From Streptomyces sp. 150FB (GTDB taxonomy: Bacteria > Actinomycetota > Actinomycetes > Streptomycetales > Streptomycetaceae), in contig NZ_JTHL01000001.1 of assembly GCF_000818195.1 (NCBI RefSeq), positions 1,515,294-1,579,293 on the forward strand: DNA of 64,000 nt. The letters run 5' to 3'. This document shows, one piece after another, positions 61,297-64,000 of the stretch. The stretch's first letter is position 1, and the number at the start of each line of letters is the position of its first letter. The translations under genes and the position numbers were made by a program. The notes under the pieces are model-generated. The model saw nothing but the letters and a program-made list of their open reading frames with translations. It did not search any database and had not been told where the DNA came from.

Positions 61297-61983
61297 TCAC
61301 GGTGCTCCCGCACCGCCCCCTACGACGCCGGTCCCGGCACCCGACTCCTCGCGCGGGGCGAGGCCGCTGAGGTCGCCGGTGTCGCCGACCCGCATCACGA
61401 AGGGGCTCAGCCGGGTGTAGCGGATGACCGTCACCGAACAGGGGTCGACGTGGATCCGCTGGAAGTGGTCGAGGTGGGTGCCGAGGGCGTCGGCGACGAT
61501 CGACTTGATGATGTCGCCGTGCGAGCACATGACGAAGACGGCGTTCTCGCCGTGCTCCTCCTCGACGCGCGCGTTCCACTCCCGTACGGCCTCGACGGAG
61601 CGTGCCTGCATCGCGCGCATGGATTCGCCGCCGGGGAACGCCGCCGCCGAGGGCTGCCGCTGGACGACCTCCATCAGCGGTTCGTCGTTCAGCTCGGAGA
61701 GTTTGCGGCCCGTCCACTCGCCGTAGTCGCACTCACCGATGCGCTCGTCGGGGTGGACCTGGAGTTCGGGCCTGGCGTCGAGCAGCGGCCGCAGGGTCTC
61801 CCGGCAGCGCTGGAGCGGGCTGGTGACCGCGGTGACAATGGGCACACCGTCCAGCCGCCGCCGCAGCGCGGCTGCCTGCTCGGCGCCGCGCTCGTCGAGG
61901 GCGACGCCCGGTGTCCAGCCCGCGAGCAGCCCTGCGGTGTTGGCGGTGGACCGCCCGTGACGTACGAGTATCAGCGTGGCCAT
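61297..61983 (-). CDS. Histidine phosphatase superfamily protein (MSMEG_4193-like)
   Basis: The 228-residue branch-1 phosphatase has the RHG motif LILVRHGRSTANTAG with the nucleophile His, the SPLQRCRETL pocket and catalytic SHGDIIKS. It belongs to the family linked to the mshC block. The substrate is unknown. ATG 61983. It is divergent from corA. The C-terminal tail is glycine-rich. Confidence 0.9.
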   Translation of the reverse strand: MATLILVRHGRSTANTAGLLAGWTPGVALDERGAEQAAALRRRLDGVPIVTAVTSPLQRCRETLRPLLDARPELQVHPDERIGECDYGEWTGRKLSELNDEPLMEVVQRQPSAAAFPGGESMRAMQARSVEAVREWNARVEEEHGENAVFVMCSHGDIIKSIVADALGTHLDHFQRIHVDPCSVTVIRYTRLSPFVMRVGDTGDLSGLAPREESGAGTGVVGGGAGAP

Positions 61984-62045
61984 GCCGGTCAGCCTAAGCC
62001 GCGGTGGGGTGCCGCTGGTGCGTAGGGGGCAGGGACGGGGGAAGA

Positions 62046-63071
62046 ATGGCGGCCGTGATCGTGGACTGTGCCATTTACCGCGACGGACACCGCACCGCCG
62101 GGCCCGCCGACTTCTCCGACGCCCTCACCGAGGCACGCTCCTCGGGGGACACCTTTCTCTGGCTCGGGCTCCACGAGCCGACGCGGGAGGAGTTCTCGCT
62201 CGTCAGCAGCGAGTTCGGACTGCATCCGCTGGCCGTCGAGGACGCGCTCAGCGCCCATCAGCGGCCCAAGCTGGAGATCTACGACGACTCGCTGTTCGTG
62301 GTGCTCAAGCCCGTGTCGTACGAGCCCGAATCCGACACGGTCAGCACGGGCGAGCTGATGGTGTTCATTGGTGATTCGTTCGTGGTGACGGTCAGGCACG
62401 GCGAGGGCGCCCCGCTCGGCGACGTACGCAGGCGGCTGGAGACGCAGCCCGAGGTTCTGGAGAAGGGGCCGACTGCGGTCCTGTACGCGGTCAGCGACTC
62501 GATCGTGGACGACTACATCGACATCGCCGGGGAGCTCCAGGTCGACCTGGAGGAGCTGGAGGCCGCGGTGTTCGCGCCCGACGGGGGCGACGCGGGGCGC
62601 GGGGCTTCGGGCAAGAACGCCTATCCCACGTCGACCGCCGCCAAGATCTACAACTTCAAGCGGCAGGTGCAGGAGTTCCGCCGGGCGACCGGGCCGCTGA
62701 CCGCGCCCATGACGCGGCTGGCGGGCCAGGGGGTGCCCTTCGTGCACGATCAGGCACGGCCGTTCTTCCGGGACGTCAACGACCATCTCGCGCACGCCAA
62801 CGAGCAGGTGGAGTCGCTGGACCGGCTGCTGTCGGACATCCTGTCGGCGCATCTCGCGCAGATGGGCGTCCGGCAGAACGACGACATGCGGAAGATCTCG
62901 GCGTGGGCGGCGATGGCCGCCGTGCCCACGCTGGTCGCGGGGATCTACGGGATGAACTTCGAGCACATGCCGGAGCTGACATGGACGTGGGGCTACCCGG
63001 CCGTGATCGCGCTGATGATCTCGGTGGTGTTCGGCCTGTACCGCCAGTTCAAACGGCGTGGCTGGCTCTGA
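62046..63071 (+). CDS. corA: CorA-type magnesium/cobalt transporter
   Basis: The 341-residue protein has a large cytoplasmic N-terminal domain (LHPLAVEDALSAHQRPKLEIYDDSLFVVLK-type region) and two C-terminal transmembrane helices with the signature GMN in IYGMNFEHMPE. It forms a pentameric Mg2+ channel. ATG 62046, shorter than a 5' extended reading. A hairpin follows. Confidence 0.93.
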   Translation: MAAVIVDCAIYRDGHRTAGPADFSDALTEARSSGDTFLWLGLHEPTREEFSLVSSEFGLHPLAVEDALSAHQRPKLEIYDDSLFVVLKPVSYEPESDTVSTGELMVFIGDSFVVTVRHGEGAPLGDVRRRLETQPEVLEKGPTAVLYAVSDSIVDDYIDIAGELQVDLEELEAAVFAPDGGDAGRGASGKNAYPTSTAAKIYNFKRQVQEFRRATGPLTAPMTRLAGQGVPFVHDQARPFFRDVNDHLAHANEQVESLDRLLSDILSAHLAQMGVRQNDDMRKISAWAAMAAVPTLVAGIYGMNFEHMPELTWTWGYPAVIALMISVVFGLYRQFKRRGWL

Positions 63072-63138
63072 GGGGCTTGAGAGGTCTGAGCGGCCTGAGG
63101 GCCCTGAGACAGGCTCCTGAGACAGGCTGAGGAGGCTT

Positions 63139-63173
63139 TCCGGGCCCCCGGGGAGTCCTGCCGGGGGCCCGGA
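63139..63173. terminator. Bidirectional hairpin terminator
   Basis: TCCGGGCCCCCGG and CCGGGGGCCCGGA are perfect 13-bp arms around a 9-nt loop, between the convergent corA and ferritin-like genes. A 13-bp direct repeat CCTGAGACAGGCT (63103 and 63116) precedes it. Confidence 0.75.
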
Positions 63174-63178
63174 GGCTC

Positions 63179-63964
63179 TCAGACCGCGGGGGCGGCGGTC
63201 ACCGGGGCGTTGAGGGCGTCGAGTCGCTCCGGCATCGCGAGCCCCACCATCCGGCGCCAGCCGCCGGCCCGCTCGTACCCGTACATCGCGTTGATGCCGG
63301 TGACGAGCAGCGCCGACTTCGCGGCCGGCCAGCACAGGATGTCGCCCATGTAGCCCATCACCGCGAGGCTCACCTGCCGGTAGACGGCGATCTCGGACTT
63401 GGCGCACTCCTGGAGGGTGCGGTGGATGAGCCGGCCGTGGCCCGCCTTGGCCAGCCGCAGCAACTCCTCGTTGCAGTAGGCGAGGTGGTTGTCCTCGTCG
63501 CTGCTGATCATCCGGACGGCCCTGCCGACCTCGGGGTCGTCGCCGAAGTACTTCCGCAGCATCACCATCTGGTCGGCGGCCCGCTGCTCGGTGACCCTGC
63601 TGTGCGAGAGGTAGACGACGATGTCCTGCTCGGTGAGCTGTTCGTCGGCGCGCAGCTTCTCGTGCGCGAGGCCGATCCCGCGCGCCTCCAGCAGAGCCGT
63701 GTAGTCGGTCTCGAAGGGGACGGCGACGGGGTCGAGTTCGCGCTTCTTCAGCAGGGCATTGAAGAGCCGGCCGTGCTTGTCCTCGTCCGCGCCGTGCCGG
63801 ACGATCTTGGGGGCGAGGTCGCGCATGCTCGTGGGGACGAGCGCGGCGATACGGCCGTTCTCCCAGCCTCCCTGGGTCTCGCCGCTGGCCGCGATGGAGC
63901 AGAAAAGCTGGAAGGAACGATCGTCGTCCAGGATCTCCTGGAACAGGCTTCGGGCCGAAAGCAT
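63179..63964 (-). CDS. Ferritin-like domain protein
   Basis: The 261-residue all-helical protein has two ExxH-type metal motifs, ADEDKHGRLF and SSDEDNHLAYC, spaced as in a four-helix di-iron bundle. It could be a di-iron oxidase or hydroxylase rather than an iron store; the substrate is unknown. ATG 63964 has GGAGGT at 6-nt spacing, favoured over the GTG three nt upstream. Nearest genes give no clear functional context. Confidence 0.8.
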   Translation of the reverse strand: MLSARSLFQEILDDDRSFQLFCSIAASGETQGGWENGRIAALVPTSMRDLAPKIVRHGADEDKHGRLFNALLKKRELDPVAVPFETDYTALLEARGIGLAHEKLRADEQLTEQDIVVYLSHSRVTEQRAADQMVMLRKYFGDDPEVGRAVRMISSDEDNHLAYCNEELLRLAKAGHGRLIHRTLQECAKSEIAVYRQVSLAVMGYMGDILCWPAAKSALLVTGINAMYGYERAGGWRRMVGLAMPERLDALNAPVTAAPAV

Positions 63965-64000
63965 CACTGCACCTCCATACAGACGTCCGCAGAAAATGAG

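Overview
The window is chromosomal DNA of a high-GC actinomycete, almost certainly a Streptomyces. Support comes from about 70% GC with a strong third-position bias, frequent GTG/TTG starts, ATGA/GTGA stop-start overlaps, a complete Pup-proteasome system, mycothiol biosynthesis (MshC), a streptogrisin-type secreted protease and the gylR-glpFKD locus. From memory, the order from the helicase and Tat genes through pafBC, pafA, prcAB, pup, dop, arc, metH, gyl, the ParJ-like gene and mshC follows the S. coelicolor core around SCO1631-SCO1665. No phage, IS element, CRISPR array, rRNA or tRNA gene was found.

Region by region. 1-6.4 kb: a lipid-modification and membrane-redox cluster (two CFA-type methyltransferases, DUF1365, FAD oxidoreductase) diverges from a membrane molybdopterin oxidoreductase and an MPT83-like fasciclin lipoprotein. 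Gene content and two matching divergent promoters resemble the mycobacterial SigK regulon. 6.5-12.3 kb: an ADP-ribosylglycohydrolase, a streptogrisin-type protease with a DasR-like site, and a tartrate module (DctA-type transporter, D-tartrate dehydratase, GntR). 12.3-19.2 kb: Ski2-like helicase, TatC/TatA, two small proteins and the WYL regulators PafC/PafB. 19.3-31 kb: two FKBP genes, pafA, an MFS/LacI pair, prcA, prcB, a decayed endonuclease VII gene, pup, dop and the ARC ATPase. 31-45 kb: ferredoxin, a hypothetical protein, TrmI, a site-2 protease, a RecB-like nuclease, an orphan response regulator, two tandem lipoprotein solute-binding proteins, a HAD phosphatase and MetH. 45-50.2 kb: glycerol regulon. 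50.3-57 kb: an L-fuconate-type catabolic island (GntR, ABC importer, SDR, fuconate dehydratase). 57-64 kb: ParJ-like PAC2 protein, the conserved mshC block, CorA and a ferritin-like protein.

Regulatory links read directly from the sequence are the most useful product of this window. ACCAATCC-based divergent promoters tie the SigK-like cluster together. A RecA-NDp (PafBC-type) promoter sits exactly in front of the RecB-like nuclease, and a one-mismatch version precedes the helicase, while pafBC lie in the same window. A 12-bp box is shared by the gylR and glpF promoters. An 11-bp palindrome (ACATCGGATGT) precedes the island GntR gene and recurs at the fuconate operon promoter. Long hairpins close most transcription units.
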